Notes: generated from the letters alone by a model not told the origin. Counted from the first letter of the stretch, positions 1 through 11,783 are shown. The stretch: 64,000 nt of DNA from Cyclina sinensis (GCA_012932295.1 JAAONU010000001.1:6657104-6721103), one strand, 5' to 3'. A program made the numbers and translations.

Positions 1-12
1 TTGCAAAACTAT

Positions 13-41
13 ATGCCCCCTCATATTCGATGGGGGGGCAT
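13..41. repeat. Short hairpin, likely terminal piece of a dispersed repeat
   Basis: ATGCCCCC (13-20) and GGGGGCAT (34-41) form an 8-bp stem around a 13-base loop. Related hairpins sit near 17490-17513, 28808-28825 and at repeat ends elsewhere in the window. The rest of this copy is probably outside the window. Confidence 0.5.
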
Positions 42-701
42 AATTAACAAGAAAAACAGTAAGACCAAGTTTCAGAAAGACTGGATTAAAAATGTAACCA
101 TTAGAGTATATGTTACAACACTATGTTTGCCAATCTCAGACTGTGACTTAGTTTTTGAACAAGTAACCCAGTTTCTAAGTCATCCTAAGATCATCAAAAC
201 TAATATTCTTCAAGGCTGATTGTTTAAAATATATGAACTTTTTAAGTGTTCACAAGGTTTTCCACTAGCTTCAAGTGGTGGCATAGTATTCATACCCATT
301 TTCAACTCATCTAAAAGATAATCAGGACAAAAAACCTGCCTAACTATCACACAAAGTCTTGACCTTGTGTCAAAAAAGCTTTGCTCTGATCTGAGCTTGT
401 GACCTACTTTTTGAACCACCATGACCCTGTTCCAATTGAGTTCAAGCGATCATCAGTGCAAAAATACTCAGTAAGTTTCATTAAGAATGGACAATAAATT
501 TGGCCTCTAGTGTTCATAGCCTAAGTGGACAAAGGACAACTGCCCAGGTGAGCTTAATTCAGAAAAAGAAGACAAGAGACCCAGAGAAAAATAGAATAGT
601 GGATTATATTCACAAAATATCTTACTATTCATTACATGAGCTCCATTGTGATAAAAACCTCACAAGTACATAACATTTACCATTTCTATCTTAAATTATA
701 C

Positions 702-866
702 CTTTAGGGGGAGGTTTTGGTACATTAACACCATTTTCCTTCGGAACATCCACCTCTCCTGGGGAAGTCACTCCTGGAATATTGGCCATGTTTGCTGGAG
801 GGGTCTTTGCTAATGGAGATTCCCTGCACTGCATCAAAAATGCCCTCTCATAAAATATTCTTGTAC
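702..866 (-). CDS. EIF4EBP: 4E-BP coding exon 2
   Basis: The exon follows acceptor TTTTTTAAG and ends AAAG before donor GTATAA. Its 165 bases encode the eIF4E-binding helix YERAFLM, the SP and TP sites ([11 protein letters not shown]) and IPGVTSP. A Pro/Lys-rich stretch follows, and the exon leaves phase 1 for the missing last exon. Confidence 0.93.
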
Positions 867-3800
867 CTTAAAAAATAATGGTATTGTAGTTAGCACCTAA
901 ATAGCTGTCACTAAGATGGCACTTTTGCCTCAGTCTGCAAATGTTGTGGCTTGAAACAATGTTATTTAAATGAAATCTGTTAAAAATGTAGAAATGTCTG
1001 TATTGAAACAAATAAATTTATAATCTCTATCATGTCAATCATACCAAATTTAATGGCTCAAGTTCTGCAAACAGACACAATGCTTAAAATGAGTATTGTT
1101 CTATTAAGTTTTGTCTCGGTCACAGAATTGTCAGAACATAAAGAAATTCAAACATCTTAAGGCATCAGTGCAAAAACAAATAAGAAATGCTTATTGGTCA
1201 TATCTAGTCAATCATCTTCTCAGATAATACAGATCCAGGTCATAAGAAAAAGTTCTACAACTTTATTAAACACAAAAAAACTGAAAACACAGGAATTGCA
1301 CCACTCAGCACTGATGGGCATACTTACAGTGACCCAGTGTCAAAGGCGAACATACTAAACAAACAGTTTGAATCAGTTTTCACCACTCAGTCTCAAACAA
1401 ATAACTAAAAGCTCAATGTCATCACTTGGTCACCTGCCCATGGCTCCCATATCCATCTCAGTTCAAGGAGTTGATAATTTATTGACAGGACTAAACCCCC
1501 ACAAAGCCCAAGGTCCAGATGAGATTTCACCTAGGTTACTCAAAGAGCTACACACAGAGATAGCACCAATCCTTAAAATCATATTCCAAAGATCCCTTAA
1601 CACAGGTATTGTTCCTAAGGATTGGAAACATGCCATCATCACACAAGCATACAAAAAAGGGTCAAAATCAAAACCTAGCAATTACAGACCAATATCACTC
1701 ACATGTATAGCATCAAAACTAATGGAACACATCATTGTTTCAAACATGATGGATTACTTTGACAAACACAACATACTCTGCCCACAGCAACATGGATTCA
1801 GGTCAAAACATAGCTGTGAGACACAGCTCATTGGCTTCACACAAGAAATAGCTGACAACCTTGATCAAGGTTAACAAACTGATGTCATCGTCATGGATTT
1901 CAGTAAAGCTTTTGACAAAGTAGACCACCACAAACTCATACACAAGCTGAAACACATGGGAGTTCATCCACACATCAGTTCATGGAGCAGGGTTTCCTCT
2001 GGGTCAATTTTAGTTTGCGCCAGCAAATTCGCCACTCAGAAAAAGTTGGTGCCAATGGCTCAAAAGTTGGTGCCAGTGATTTTGTAAGGAGACATGCCTT
2101 TCTCTGTTAATATATTACAGAAGTAGTATCATTGTGACAACAAACACTATTTATTTATTTATTACAACTGTTTATTAACCAAAAATAAGCACATTTGCAA
2201 ATCACTTTTAAAAGATACATAACAAGAAAATAAGAACAATATCTTTATAAGATTAAGCATGAACCATTTATTTTTACACTTATTTAATCTTCCATACACG
2301 AAAATGACACCTGCAAACACTGACGATTTTTCTTTTCATCACTGCATTCATTTGCTACAAACACTAACTGACCACACGTGGTTAATTATCTTATTTTCGG
2401 ATGATTAAAAATGGCAAATTATTCCAATTAACCGATTGTCAGTTGCATCTCAACACGTTCTCAAAGTGTCATAAAGTTTGATAAACAAACTAGTCACGCG
2501 TGACCTTATACTAAACATCCGGGCCGCTTATGTAATTTTGTTGGCCGCTTATTGGTTTTTAATTGTACTAGTTGTCGGATGCTTTCTTTTACGTTGGCGC
2601 CAGTAAAATTCGCCAATGGAAGATTTTATGGGCCAGAATTAGTATTTTGGCGCATTTGGCGCAATTGGCGAGCGACAGCGGGAACCCTGTGGAGACAAAA
2701 CTTTCTCAAAAACAGATCACAACAAGTATTAGTGGAAAACAAGGTCACTGACAGGCTCCCTGTGCTTTCTGGTGTCCCGCAGGGATCTGTCTTAGGTCCA
2801 TGTCTCTTTCTCGCATACATCAATGACCTACCAGGAAGTGTCAGGAGCCGGGTGCGTCTATTTGCCGACAACACAATAGTTCATTTAACAATTAAATAAC
2901 TAGCATCTGCACAAACCTTACAAAATGATTTGCACAACCTTGAAATATGGGAAAAAGAATGGTCAATGGAATTCAACCCTGACAAGTGTGAAGTACTCAG
3001 AATACACAGGAAAAAGAAACCGGTCATCTTTCCCTACACCCTACATAACACTATACTGAAAACCACAGAAAATGCAAAATACTTAGGAGTTACAATAAGT
3101 AGCAACCTAAACTGGTCATCCCACATAAACAATATCACAAACAAAACAAAAAACAGCTTAAGGTTCATCAGACGAAACGTCAAAACACAAAACAAACAAC
3201 TCAAAGAAGCAGCATACAAAACATATGTAAGACCACAGGTTGAATACTGCTCAACCATATGGCATCCATGGCAAAAATATCCCACACACAGAATAGAAAT
3301 GGTCCAGAGGTCAGCTGAATGATTACCACTATACAAGCAGTGTAACAAACATGATCAAAGAACTAAAATGGTCAACTTTAAAACAAAGGCGAAGCCATGC
3401 CAGCCTGGTCATGCTACACAAAATAAAAAACAATCAGGTCAATGTTGATCACAATCACCTTACAAACACAAGAAACAGCAAATTCCTCATTCCACAATCA
3501 AAATCACAACATCACACAAACTCATTCTTCCCAAGGACTATACGACTCTGGAACGAATTACCGACCGAGATTAAGGCTACCCCAACTGTACCAGCTTTTA
3601 TCAGTGGACTAAACAAGTTTTATAGATTTTAAAGTACTTAAAATAAATGTTTAAGTAAGATCTTCAGTTAAATCTTGTTTTCTTTGTTATTAACTTTTAT
3701 AATTTTAAATGTTCCTGACACGCGCCTGCCTAGTATAGTCAGTATTGACTTTTGGCAGTATTAAGTTGAAGTTGAAGTTTGCAATGTAACCTCAGTGACT

Positions 3801-4280
3801 AGCTATTTCACAAAATCTGTCTACAACTGAACAATTACAAAATATTAATATTAAATCCATTTTATTTTCTTATTTTGAGCTTGACTTACAAACTATTACT
3901 TATATATTGTCCTTACAATATAGATGTTTATTCACACATGCATGTGCTTCCCAAAAACTTGTCAACAAATGTCAGCCATTTTGAATATTATTATGCTACG
4001 CAATTAAACAGGTCATTTCGTCAAAAGCAATGGTTGACATCCGTTTTAAACTATTCAGGAATCATCATACACAAAATATAATTTCGATGAAATAAAGCAA
4101 TTGTTTCCTAGACTTCAAATTTTCCTTTTCACGAGCTTTCTCACCTCCAGGGGTAGTAGAAAATATGGAGCCTCCTGGGGTCGTGGAGTAGTCTGACGGT
4201 ATATTCGAAATATCTGCTATTCTACGATTGGGTATTTCCCTTCCTGACAATGTTTTTTGAGGTGAAGCTTTCTCAGACAT
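702..4280 (-). CDS. EIF4EBP: eIF4E-binding protein (4E-BP), exons 1-2 of a gene truncated by the window edge
   Basis: This is a small translational repressor that binds cap-binding eIF4E, blocks eIF4G, and is inactivated by mTORC1 phosphorylation. The first 100 codons are visible, in exons 4280-4145 and 866-702. Residues 14-17 read REIP, a RAIP-like motif. [17 protein letters not shown] (30-46) carries the two TP sites at T34 and T43, equivalent to human T37 and T46. YERAFLM (51-57) is the YxxxxL-phi eIF4E-binding helix, with Met in the last position. S62-P and T67-P match human S65 and T70, and IPGVTSP (75-81) is the secondary binding loop. The start ATG (4280-4278) has A at -3. The splice phase is 1 (G|GT) and both introns are GT/AG. 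The final exon, expected to carry the C-terminal TOS motif, is not found in 1-700 and should lie to the left. The 3.3-kb intron contains a LINE in the opposite orientation. Family identity is certain; the choice among vertebrate paralogs is not meaningful here. Confidence 0.95.
1140..3779 (+). mobile_element. Decayed non-LTR retrotransposon (CR1/Jockey/L2-like LINE), 5'-truncated
   Basis: Reverse-transcriptase fragments run in order along the plus strand. A pre-RT segment (about 1141-1370) is frameshifted. N-terminal fingers include the block PSNYRPISL (about 1674-1700). Motif A reads [12 protein letters not shown] (1893-1928). Motif [12 protein letters not shown], lies near 2768-2800. The motif C box reads FADN (2861-2872). 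A thumb with KYLGV (about 3079-3093) and a C-terminal tail ending at 3632 follow. An in-frame TAA at 1872-1874, an out-of-frame segment and several stops make it inactive. The 3' end carries a short TTGAAG repeat (about 3764-3777). It sits antisense in 4E-BP intron 1. A 702-bp DNA transposon splits it. The exact 5' limit is uncertain. Confidence 0.88.
1988..2689. mobile_element. 702-bp hAT-like DNA transposon nested in the LINE
   Basis: The ends are CAGGGTTTCC (1988-1997) and GGGAACCCTG (2680-2689), an imperfect 10-bp terminal inverted repeat. TGGAG occurs on both sides (1983-1987 and 2690-2694), a 5-bp target duplication. Removing the element plus one TGGAG puts the LINE reading frame back in register, so the boundaries are firm. 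Subterminal regions repeat GGCGCCAGTAAAATTCGCCA-type words. No transposase is visible, so it is non-autonomous. A related end lies at 16873. The hAT assignment rests on the CAGGG terminus; a 5-bp duplication is shorter than the usual 8. Confidence 0.85.
4145..4280 (-). CDS. EIF4EBP: 4E-BP coding exon 1
   Basis: This exon encodes residues 1-45 plus one base of codon 46. It ends CCTGGAG before donor GTGAGA. It holds the REIP motif and both priming TP phosphorylation sites. Reading on into the intron gives unrelated residues. Confidence 0.95.
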
Positions 4281-4515
4281 GTTGCAGCAAAAGAAAGGGA
4301 GATAGCAATCGTCGAAAGGTCTCTAACTGTGTTTATTTACATCAAACGTCAGCTGTTTTCTTCCCTTATTTACAACTCGAGTCACATGGCACAGATCGCA
4401 ACTTTCCGTGCATGCTCGTTGGTTTTCGTGAACGGAGCCATACTATTTGTAAAGCATGACTCATAAGTACCTTTCAAACTACAAAATTAAACGAAACGGA
4501 TTATACACACGTCGA

Positions 4516-4566
4516 AGAGTTATTTCCCCTGTGACATCAGTAACCACAAAATTTATTTCGGCTGAA
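4516..4566 (-). promoter_or_regulatory. Upstream block shared with the KCTD gene
   Basis: Plus-strand AGAGTTATTTCCCCT (4516-4530), GACATCAG (4533-4540) and TTTATTTCGGCTGAAA (4551-4566) lie about 235-285 bases upstream of the 4E-BP start. The same words in the same order occur at 36643-36685, a similar distance upstream of the KCTD start. It could be a promoter element or a dispersed repeat remnant. Confidence 0.45.
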
Positions 4567-4639
4567 AAAGAGCCAAAGTACCAGTAATCTTTTTCAGAAG
4601 TAGTTTCTTTACCTATGTTTTAGATATCGTCGCCCCACA

Positions 4640-5226
4640 GATATGGTTGCCCCACACCCAGATACAAATAGACCAAGTCAAAAGTGTCCAGCGTAGAGCC
4701 GCCCGCTGGATAAAATCTGATTATGGTCGAACATCCAGTGTAACAGATATGCTCCATTCCATTCAACTCCGGCAATTGGAATTAAGGCGTATAGATGCTA
4801 GGTTATCATTATTTTATAAGATTCATCATAATCTGGTTGCTATCCCAATCAATGACTATCTGACCCCAATGACCCGCTCTGCTCGCCACAGTCACACCCT
4901 CTGTTATAGATTAATCACTGCAACCAAGGATTATTATAAGTTCTCATATTTTCCCAGAACAGTGTTTCATTGGAACCAACTTCCCCCTAATGTTGCCCAC
5001 CTCCCCACCCTACAGCAGTTCAATGCTGCAGTAAGTAGCATTAAACATGTCTCACCCTAGTTCCCTGCAAGTAAGACTTTTTATACTTTTAACCAAAAAA
5101 TTTTATCTTTACTTCTTTCATTTCTACATTTTTATTCACTATAATCTTTCTCTTTTGATCCCGACGCGCGAAACGTCTACGTCCCCGAAAGGGGTTCGAC
5201 GTTGATGGAAGATAGATAGATAGATA
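4640..5226 (+). mobile_element. 5'-truncated LINE, C-terminal RT segment with 3' hairpin and GATA tail
   Basis: An open frame to the TAA near 5058 encodes the C-terminal region of a LINE reverse transcriptase: VQRRAARWIKSDY, then LELRRIDARLSLFYKI, and FPRTVFHWNQLPP near the end. The 3' untranslated part has a GC-rich hairpin with core CCCCGAAAGGGG (5181-5192). It ends in a (GATA)n tail at about 5211-5226. This is a classic truncated LINE insertion, different in sequence from the one at 1140-3779. It lies directly upstream of the 4E-BP promoter region. Confidence 0.85.
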
Positions 5227-6548
5227 CCATTTTCAGATGTCTTGGTGCAAAGATCTAAAATAGCACAGATTCCTTTACTAGCCAAAGGAATGCACCGTTT
5301 AATCACACGGCAAGTCAACATTTTGTCCAGAAACTAAATGACCTATAAAAATCCTAACTACAGTCAATAGCATATAATAAAGTAACTATTTCAGTATAAA
5401 GAAAGGTTTTACTCCAAATATTGATATGTTGAACAAATTCTGTTTTAGTTAGTCAAGTGACAAATATGCTGACAAATTCCTAGCACTGCTTACCACACAG
5501 GTGGTTTCCTTCTTTGCATAAAACTTTATTACATCTTGTTCAATTTTGTTAAGTAGGATATCATTTTGTAGACAAATGAATGCTCTATTGCATTATACAA
5601 TTTGTCTTCATCGTTATTTAATAGTTTTTTTTAGATATTTCAGATATTTCAGATATAAAACAAACAAGATTTTTCGAGATCTTATCAAGCTGCCACAAAT
5701 TTTCGTGAGGTTTACACAAGTAGCCAAACTGTTGTATTTTAGGTCTTTGCTAGGTGTTACATAAAGAAAAAAGTCAACTTACAGGATGTTAGTATGTTGT
5801 TTATTTACCAACAATCAGTATAAAAACATGCATGTTGGCAGTGGTTAAAGTAGTGTAGCATGATGTAAATGGTGTGGGCACGTTGCTTGTTCTGGAGTTA
5901 GTGTAGAAGATTTATCACATTAGAACTTGAATGACACAGAACAATACTCATAGCAGAGTTATAGGCTTGATTCTGGCTGTTGAGAAAAGACTGACCTGTG
6001 AATAGAGGTTGAATTTTAGTCATAACAGTTTTAAACAGACGAGAAATTGCTAATTGAAATGACACCTACTGTGTGATACTTAATATGTTTACAGACTTAG
6101 TCTGTCATTAAGTTTGGGCAGTGACAACAAATCTTTACTCATTCATTTTATTATCATAACCTGTGGAGATCAAGGGCACTTAGGTTCTTGTTCTTTGATT
6201 ATTAATTTGAAGCTACTGATTTAAAGAACCAAGTCTTTTTGCTAAATTTGGAAGTATTTTCCTTTACAGTAGTTGCAGCATTCTTACAATCATAACCAAA
6301 GCAAAGGTCTAGTTTACACTATGGAAATTTTTGGTCATCACACAGTATACTTGTGACTTAACGAACTGCAACAGAGGGTCTATTGACAATTAATATGCAG
6401 CAGAGCATCATGAACTAGATATTTTCTACACTATTTTTAGATTTTAGGTAATTTCGCTCATGAGTTCTGCATCTGCAATATAGTGCAAAGAAATATAGCA
6501 ATAAATCAGGCAGTTATACCTACTTCACAATTAAAACTGCAATCTGTA
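5227..6548. other. Non-coding AT-rich stretch
   Basis: I see no convincing exon. About 6365-6425 resembles 28850-28915 (shared words TATTGACAAT and AATATGCAGCAGAGCATC), marking a dispersed repeat fragment. Confidence 0.5.
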
Positions 6549-7998
6549 ACAAGAGCCATGTTACACATGGTTAATCCCCCAACCGGGAAGAAGTTACCTG
6601 AAGGTTGTACTTTCAAAAACTAAATGTAATAATGCGCATATGCAGTTTGAAAAAAATCCCTCAAAAAATTGGCAAGGTAGAGTTATTGTTCTTGACACTG
6701 CACTTCCTACCAATGTGCTATTTAAGTGTATTAAATTTGAAGAAAATCCCTCAAGTACTTTTGGAGTTATGCTCTGGATTTTTTTTTTCAAGTAAATCTG
6801 ATAAAGGGAAATAACTCTAAAAGTAGGCATGGTAGAGTTATTGTTCTTGTCCACTGCACTTCCTCCCAATGTTTTCAAGTAAATCTGATAAAGGGAAATA
6901 ACTCTAAAAGTAGGCAAGGTAGAAGTATTGTTCTTGTGCACTGCACTTCCTCCCAATGTACTATGTCAGTGTATTAAGTTTGAAGTAAATCCCTCAAGTA
7001 CTTTTGGAGTTATTCTTCAAACAAAGTTTTTCAAGTAAATCTGATAAAGGGAAATAACTTTAAAAGTAGGCAAGGTAGAGTTATTTTTCTTGTATACTGC
7101 ACTTCCTACCAATGTGCTCTGTCGGAATATTAAGTTTGAAGTAAATACCTCAAGTACTTTTAGAGTTATGCTTCAGACAAAGTTTTTCAAGTAAATCTGA
7201 TAAAGGGGAATAAGTCTAAAAGTAGGCAAGGTAGAGTTATTGTTCTTGACACTGCACTTCCTACCAATGTGCTCTGTCAGTGTCTTAACTTTGAAGTAAA
7301 TCCCTCAAGAACTTTTGGAGTTATACTTCAAAGTTTTTCAAGTAAATCTGATAAAGGGAAATAACTCTAAAAGTAGGCAAGGTAGAGTTATTGTTCTTGC
7401 ACAGTGCATTCCCTAACAATGTGCTCTGTCAGTGTATTAAGTTTGAAGTAAATCACTCAAGTACTTTAGGAGTTATGCTCTGGACAAAATTTTTTAAGTA
7501 AATATGATAAAGTGGAATAACTCTAAAAATGTGCAAGGCAGAGTTATTGTTCTTGCAAAATGTACTTCCTCCCAATGTGCTCTGTCAGTGTATGAAGCTT
7601 GAAGAAAATTGCTCAAGTACTTTAGGAGTTATGCTTCGGACAAAGTTTTTCAAGTAAATCTGATAAAGGGGAAAAACGCTAAAAGTAGGCAAGGTAGAGT
7701 TATTGTTCTTGCAAAATGTACTTCCTCCCAATGTGCTCTGTCAGTGTATGAAGCTTGAAGAAAATTGCTCAAGTACTTTAGGAGTTATGCTTCGAACAAA
7801 GTTTTTCAAGTAAATCTGATAAAGGGGAAAAACGCTAAAAGTAGGCAAGGTAGAGTTATTGTTCTTGCACAATGCACTTCCTCCCAATGTGCTCTTTCAG
7901 TGTATGAAGTTTGAAGAAAATCGCTCAAGTACTTTTGGAGTTATGCTCAGGAAAAAAAAATAGGGATGGACACATGGATTGACGTCCGGCCGAAACTG
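6549..7998. repeat. Hairpin-led element with ~155-bp tandem core, about 8 units
   Basis: It starts ACAAG followed by a hairpin (CCATG TTACA CATGG, about 6556-6570). Units of about 155 bp repeat GTAGAGTTATTGTTCTTG, AAGTTTGAAGTAAATC, CTCAAGTACTTTTGGAGTTA and AAAGGGAAATAACTCT until about 7960. A GGATGGACACATGGATTGACG segment follows. Units differ by up to about 20 percent. No protein is encoded; short open frames here are by-products. Confidence 0.8.
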
Positions 7999-9071
7999 GA
8001 TAGGGGGCCTTTTCTTTTGTTTAATAGAGGGCCATTGGCCCCTAATTTATTCTATTGATAAGGAATGTACTCTAGTGTTCTCTTTTGTTATGTTTACAGT
8101 TAGATGGCCCCCTATTTATTTTCAGTAGTGCGGACAGATGGAAGCAGAGACAGAGACCATTTCTGATATCCCCTCTGCCTTTGGCAGGGGGATGACAAGG
8201 ATTTCTGAACTGAGGGGTTATAGTAACAGGTCTTTCTCATGAGCACAGAGTCAATTTTGTGATGGAAAGATAGACAAGACAAGACAGGCAAAAATGTCAT
8301 ATACCCCTCCCCCACCTCGAATAAGACAATCTGTCGGGAATAAAGAGAAGGCAAATATCTAATGGTGTAGACACAAAGGTACAGATGCATTAATTAGGTA
8401 GTTGCAAGAATATTCTAGTTTTAGGTGAAAGCCAAGTAATGAGTTTAAATTCACATGAGGCAGAAATATTTACTAGCATAGACAGAAACATTAAAGCAAG
8501 AAGACAACTGTCAGTACTGAAAGACACATGTACAATTCAATTACTGGGCATAATCCATTTGATGATTTTTTAAGCAGTCAACTTGTACTTTCAATTTTCA
8601 CATTCACTGGTCAAGGCTCATGAATTTAATCCCACACCCAACCTAACTCTTCATGTAACTGTGAGACAGTTAGCAATGGGTACAAGCACTGGTACCCAGC
8701 CAATATAGTCAACTGATGACCCTCATAACTGAAGTAATGTAGAAACATACCAAAATACACAAAACCAAACCAGACTAATTTCAGAGAAGTTGTCAAAGGG
8801 TAATATAAAAATAAAATCCTTTTTACAATGTTAAATAAATTTATTTTTTTATCATTGATAACAGTAGAAATGATGCATATTACAGAACATGAAAAAGTGA
8901 AAATTAAGACAGACTAGAAAAAATACTTCTTCAGATTCCATAAATATTTCTGTACTCTTATTCAGCAGAATTTACATTCAGTTTTCAAAAATTATCTTAG
9001 ACTGAAGTTAATAATACCCTTGTCTGTGTAAGATTCACATTATGAAATCACATTACAACTAACCAGTATGA
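7999..9071. other. Non-coding stretch with dispersed repeat fragments
   Basis: GGGGGCC- and GGCCCCT-rich sequence at 7998-8112 resembles 60690-60775. The segment 8476-8600 (ACATTAAAGCAAGAAGACAA to TTTAAGCAGTCAACTTGT) matches 29840-29966. No exon is seen. Confidence 0.5.
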
Positions 9072-9859
9072 AAACAAGAGGGCCATGATGGCCCTGGATC
9101 ACTCACCTGAGTACTTTGGCAGTGGGGTTGTTGTTAAACAAACATAATAAGCAGTATTTCATTTTCTAATTGAAAATTTTCAGGTGCCTACAAACCAATT
9201 AAAATGTCAGTTAATAAATAAAGGCTCTGCAACAGAAAGCAGAAATATCTATTATTAGCTATGGTGACCTTGACTCTGTGACCTCAAATCCTACCTATGG
9301 GTAGAGGTCCATGCAAGGAACCTACATACCAAATTGAACCCAGACAAAATCCACCTGCCCCGAGCTGGGTTTGAATTCGGGTACCTTCGATTACTAAGCT
9401 GACACTCTACAACATCGCCATAAAAGCTAGCTGATAGGCAAGGGAGTAGAAGCACCATATTAATATACTTCTGCTACACAAATATCAAAAATATTGGTCT
9501 ATAAATGAAGGCCAGTAGTGACCCCAGGGACATTATTTGAACAATCTTTGTAGAGGTCCACTAGACAATGCTACATACCAAATTTCAGACCTCTGGGCTT
9601 AGCAGTTTTAGACAAGATTTTTGAAGTTTTTCATTCTTGTTGCCATAGCAACCAGAGTTCTTCATGGAATGGAATTCTCTGAACAACTTTGGTAAAGTTT
9701 CATGCAAGGAACATTCTTGCAAAGCTTCATCATCTTTCACCCATTGGTTTAGGAGGAGATGTTGTTTAAAATAAAAAGTTGAAGACGCCTAACAAATGAC
9801 AGACACAGGGCGATCACAAAAGCTCACCTTGAGCAAAAAGTGCTCAGGTTAGCTAAAAA
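9072..9859. repeat. Hairpin-capped element, GGGCCATGATGGCCC family, short copy
   Basis: It begins ACAAGAGGGCCATGATGGCCC (9073-9093), whose palindrome is GGGCCATGATGGCCC. It ends with a 3' hairpin: AGCTCACCTTGAGCA, a short loop, then TGCTCAGGTTAGCT and AAAA. The core contains about one unit of the sequence amplified at 20170-22080. A tRNA-like SINE fragment (about 9355-9420, minus) is inserted. Confidence 0.8.
9355..9420 (-). repeat. tRNA-derived SINE head fragment
   Basis: The minus strand shows an A-box-like TTGTAGAGTGTCAGC and a downstream GAATTCAAACCC resembling a B box. The arms do not fold as an intact tRNA, so I call it a SINE fragment. Confidence 0.45.
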
Positions 9860-11213
9860 TGTGTGACAAAGGTAACATCTCAACTAAAATTGTTGCATGT
9901 AGAGAACCTGTTATACGGTACTATCACCTTTTACCAAAGCACTTACAGTTTTATCCATCTATATACCTAGTGACAGAAAGTTTTGCAAGGGTTTTGTTAA
10001 GTCTGTGCAAGAAAATGTAGAAGGCATAAAGTTGGAGAATTATTACTATTTGTGGGATGAAATATTTAATACATTTTACCTTGCTGATTATTTATTCAGT
10101 TTGAACTAGCCCATTGATTATTTATAGGAGTATTAATTGGAAACATACTAACTGAAAAGAATTGAAGGATATTTTTGTGATCATGGTTTGCAAAGGCAAA
10201 TACAACTGCTGTTAGCAGGATAAAGATATAAAAAAGATGGAGACCTTTCACCCCTCAGAGTATATTCTGAGGGAGATTAAGCCTTTTCAGCTTTTAAAGT
10301 TTAAATCATATTCAATACTAGACCAACATCACATGGAAAAGGGACAAGACTTTTGCCACAATACTGAAAAACAGTGAAATGGAATTGAGTAAAAATTCAT
10401 TATTTCCAACTTTCTTCAAATGCAAAGTAAAAGATAAAAAAAAAAACAGAAAGCCTGAATATTACTCTTCATAAAACTGACTATTTTGTATACAATTTCT
10501 TTAAGGCAGTTCTTTCTAATAGAGAGATTAGCTAAATTTAAACCCACCCCTAAATGATAACAGTTAAAAATTTTGTCAAAGATAAAATATGCTGAAAAGG
10601 TAAAGAATTTTATAACTGATTATATAAAATTTAAACTCAAAACCTATCTTGTAAATCTAGTGTCAACAAGAGCTTAAATAAATTACAACATCAAATTCAG
10701 GGGTATGACATTTAGGATTATCAATTTAAAGCATCAGTTTCCTTTTCAACACAGTTATTTTATATCTGCTAGGAAGCTGTCATTTTCAGATATAAGTCCT
10801 GAGATATCTTTTGCTTAAAATATGCAGATTTTTTTTTCTCCAAAATAATATGTCTGACTGCCCTTTTTCATGTGATTGGTCACTTATGCCCTCCGAACTA
10901 TTTTTACAATACAAATCTAAATATTTTTTCTACAATGACTTTCATATCAACAGACAAAAGTTTTGTACATGTATATATCTGAGTTGACTGTTTGTAGTAG
11001 AGACCTAGAACTGTTCCATACTATCTGGATAAAAACTAAAAGTCGTAACAAAGCCAATCTGTAGGATACTGCACAATGCTGGTCAAATATTTTTCAATTC
11101 ATTTTTCAACACAAGTGTTATATTAAAACATATGTATAAACCATTGCATTTTATATTTCTTTATTACAAATGGACAGCTGAACTATTCTAAAAAACCTAA
11201 CAGTTAACATACA
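9860..11213. other. Non-coding AT-rich stretch
   Basis: No exon, RNA gene or clear repeat is recognised. Confidence 0.4.
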
Positions 11214-11695
11214 TTAAAGGGATATACAGGCAAATGAATGCCCCAAAAATTAAAACTGATATCGTTTGCTAAAATCTCGTTCAGTATGAAGAACTTTAAA
11301 TTCCCAGTATGTTTATAGTGAAATGCAGGCTTGAACGTAAATATTTGAACGTTTTTAAACAGAAAGTAAAATGTGAACGAAATCACCGAGTTATTTTCAA
11401 ATAGGTCACGTGACAAAAACAACCAATTGTCGTTTCTCTTGGGTTGCTTTTTGACGTAGATCATGTAACAGGTACTTCAACCGTCCAATCATTCACTGCG
11501 GAATTTAGCGCAAAATCTAAATTTTCTATCTAGACTCACGTGGGTCAAGTTAGGAAACCACCCGGTTTTTCATTTAAAAAGAGGAAATCTTTGTTACTGG
11601 GACTGATCATTGTATTTATTTTGATCACATTTATAGAATATTGATTGAAGAAATGAGAAAGAAAGCATAAAAATTTTGCCTGTATATCCCTTTAA
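11214..11695. mobile_element. TTAA-flanked MITE (Kolobok/piggyBac-type target site)
   Basis: AGGGATATACAGGCAAA (11218-11234) and its exact reverse complement (11675-11691) form a 17-bp perfect terminal inverted repeat. TTAA lies on both sides (11214-11217, 11692-11695). The 474-bp interior has no transposase but two CACGTG E-boxes (11407-11412, 11537-11542). TTAA duplications are known for piggyBac and Kolobok superfamilies; the ends do not decide between them. Confidence 0.88.
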
Positions 11696-11783
11696 ACCAG
11701 CAAAACTCATACAGCAGAGTTGCATTGATTTTAATCATTCTTCCAGGATAATTCAGCAGACAACACTCACTCACTGGCTGAAC

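Noticed and set aside
4647..5060. Host single-exon gene
   Set aside because: The sequence is the C-terminal part of a LINE reverse transcriptase followed by a LINE-type 3' end.
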